NCBI GenBank assembly: GCA_050251815.1
Contig: JBFWMB010000008.1
Coordinates: 1 to 64,000 of the forward strand
Length of the DNA stretch: 64,000 nt
Origin: GWE2-40-63 sp050251815
Lineage (GTDB): Bacteria > Bacteroidota > Bacteroidia > Bacteroidales > SZUA-534
Reading direction: 5' to 3'
The position numbers and the translations under genes are program-made. The notes below the pieces were generated by a model, which was not told the DNA's origin, made no database searches, and worked only from the letters and a program-made list of their open reading frames with translations. Below are positions 62,560-64,000 of this stretch, in pieces (position 1 is the first letter of the stretch; each line of letters begins with the position of its first letter).

Positions 62560-62679
62560 AACAATATTACAAAAAAATAGGGTTTTATCTGCTTAAAATT
62601 TGTGCTCGTGCTTTATCGGCAAATGCTTTTCAAGAATGTTTTTATTTCCCAAAAAAGCAAACTCAATGCGGATAGGTTT

Positions 62680-63084
62680 TCAATTCAGCTTCGGTTTCTG
62701 CGGTTTATCGTCTAAAGGAATTTCTTTTCGTTGTTCTTCAAAATTCTCCTCCTGTTTAGCCAGATTCTCGGAAACCTCATCGTAAATTTTCTCAAGAATC
62801 CGTGGTTTTTGAGCGTAATGTTTAAACGAATTATCAATTTGTTTTTGGGTTACCCCATGCTTTTGCATAATAGCCTGATAATACAACTCTATTTCGGTGG
62901 TATCTTTACTTACATTTAACCCAGCAACAGCCAGTGTTGCATCGGCCATGTGCAAATCGGCAAGTACCAACGCAAATTTCTCGCGCCCAATTATTTTATC
63001 ATTGGAGTTTTTAGAACTGCATCCGGCAAAGATTAATACAAATAGAAAAAACCAAATTTTCACTCCTATAAAACGCATTAACAA
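62680..63084 (-). CDS. DUF4296 lipoprotein
   Basis: 134 residues. Signal and lipobox (WFFLFVLIFAGCSSK, lipid Cys22). The body has REKFALVLADLHMADATLAVAG, ELYYQAIMQKHGVTQKQIDNSFKHYAQKPRILEKIYDEVSENL, which is the DUF4296 pattern of helical periplasmic proteins, ending in a charged tail. No function is known. It lies between ruvB and the PorP/SprF-like gene; it may be in an operon with the latter. Confidence 0.85.
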   Translation of the reverse strand: MLMRFIGVKIWFFLFVLIFAGCSSKNSNDKIIGREKFALVLADLHMADATLAVAGLNVSKDTTEIELYYQAIMQKHGVTQKQIDNSFKHYAQKPRILEKIYDEVSENLAKQEENFEEQRKEIPLDDKPQKPKLN

Positions 63085-63112
63085 TTTTTAATTAATTGGT
63101 TTAGATAAATTT

Positions 63113-64000
63113 TTAACGAATTTTTCGTCGCGATTTTGATTTGCGGATATCATTAAACTTAACACCAATCATAATCTCATGGGACCCATAGGTTGTTTTT
63201 GCCAGGGTTGATAAACCAATATCGTAGGAATATCCGATGTTTATCATGTCGTTGTAATTGTATCCCAGAAACACAATAATGGATTCCATGTTTTTAAAAT
63301 TATAACGAACTCCCAGCCCGCCCCAAACCATTTTTTGGTATATGGTGCGAATATTAATGTCGGTTATAAAATCGAAATTGGGCGAAGCTTTCATTAATAC
63401 CGAAGGTTCCAAATCAAAATTCCGGTCAATATTGTATTTATATCCTCCCTGGATGTTGAAGTAGGGTTTTAAGCGGGCATCGGCTGTGTTGAACCCTTCG
63501 TCGTATTCACTTAAAAGCGACATGTTATTAAAAAACAGGTGGCTCATACTTACCCCAAAAAAGTATTGCGATGTGTAGAGATATACACCCAGCGTTCCAT
63601 CGGGAATAAACTTATTGGGTGTAGCGTCTAAAAAAACCGGATCTTCAGGCGAGATAGCCGCCATATCAATTTTTTGCTGGACTACACCGGCCAGTAAACC
63701 CATCGACAACCGAATGTCGCCCGATATTTGAATGTTGTAAGCATAAGAACCATACATTCCCAGATAAGAAATGGGCCCGACAATGTCGTTAAAAATATAA
63801 CCTCCATAACCCATCGGCATGGTTTTGTGCGGACCATAAGCACCCAGCATATAAGTTTGCGGCCCATCGTTTAATCCGGCATACTGTAACCGGTAATTTG
63901 AACGAATTTGCCAATAATCGTTGGTTCCACCAATGGCCGGGTTTATGGCATAATCGTTAAACATGTATTGCGAAAACTGAAACATGGGTTGCGCGTGCCC
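63113..64000 (-). CDS. PorP/SprF-family type IX secretion membrane protein, 5' end missing
   Basis: At least 296 residues are visible; the frame runs to the window edge with the preceding codons GHAQP, so the signal peptide and start lie outside. Mature start PMFQFSQYMFNDYAINPAIGGTND is the PorP/SprF signature, followed by a beta-barrel with YMLGAYGPHKTMPMGYGGYIFNDIVGPIS and a C-terminal SRRKIR. Members are outer-membrane parts of T9SS/gliding complexes. It may serve the T9SS cargo protein at 15.7 kb. Confidence 0.9.
   Translation of the reverse strand, partial: GHAQPMFQFSQYMFNDYAINPAIGGTNDYWQIRSNYRLQYAGLNDGPQTYMLGAYGPHKTMPMGYGGYIFNDIVGPISYLGMYGSYAYNIQISGDIRLSMGLLAGVVQQKIDMAAISPEDPVFLDATPNKFIPDGTLGVYLYTSQYFFGVSMSHLFFNNMSLLSEYDEGFNTADARLKPYFNIQGGYKYNIDRNFDLEPSVLMKASPNFDFITDINIRTIYQKMVWGGLGVRYNFKNMESIIVFLGYNYNDMINIGYSYDIGLSTLAKTTYGSHEIMIGVKFNDIRKSKSRRKIR

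Overview
The window looks like a chromosomal segment of a Bacteroidota bacterium, probably of the Marinilabiliales/Prolixibacteraceae type (the lineage is an inference from gene content). Direct signs are: promoters of the TTTG / TAnnTTTG type; a type IX secretion C-terminal sorting domain; a PorP/SprF-family protein; DUF4834, DUF3098 and DUF4296 proteins; a cobalamin-dependent MetH; and the gene order ftsX-DUF3098-uppP-truB-queA. Most genes are housekeeping. There is no rRNA, CRISPR array, prophage or classical insertion sequence.

Layout. 1-0.9 kb: a possible gene end and a ParE-type toxin-antitoxin pair. 1-3.3 kb: greA-HIT operon, two small envelope proteins and a Rieske-like lipoprotein with altered ligands. 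3.3-7 kb: deoxycytidylate deaminase, S41 protease and ahcY, downstream of tRNA-Leu(CAA). 7.2-10.7 kb: membrane and DUF3352-like operon. 11-14.8 kb: glyS, two secreted proteins and a ZIP transporter. 14.85-15.65 kb: a non-coding array of a 21-bp repeat kept in perfect register. 15.7-23.8 kb: a T9SS cargo protein, the queA-truB-uppP-DUF3098-ftsX operon and a YfhO-type protein. 24-30.3 kb: an A/T-rich surface-polysaccharide cluster (two GT4 enzymes, wecB, an HPr-kinase-like ATPase, a flippase). 30.4-35.2 kb: rimP-nusA-infB. 35.4-47.3 kb: HD hydrolase, lpxD, TetR regulator, rnr, PAP2-like protein, rpoN, asnS, cysS and a MORN-repeat protein. 47.4-48 kb: a second array with 41-bp hairpin units. 48.3-58 kb: a SAM-riboswitch-controlled methionine locus (metY-metX-hom-metH-metF) interrupted by a GxxExxY nuclease-like gene that sits between two palindromic direct repeats. 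58-64 kb: SulP transporter, a beta-barrel protein, queG, ruvB, a DUF4296 lipoprotein and a truncated PorP/SprF gene.

How genes work together. hom supplies homoserine, MetX acetylates it, MetY sulfhydrylates it to homocysteine, MetF makes methyl-THF, MetH methylates homocysteine, and AhcY (elsewhere in the window) recycles S-adenosylhomocysteine. The SAM riboswitch senses the end product. queA and queG, 43 kb apart, are the last two steps of queuosine formation in tRNA.

The most unusual signals are non-coding. They are the two phased repeat arrays (21 bp and 41 bp), the repeat-flanked GxxExxY gene inside the met locus, a Cys-Met-ending leader peptide overlapping a terminator behind the SAM aptamer, and terminator hairpins in the 5' leaders of both greA and rimP-nusA-infB, which both encode transcription elongation factors.
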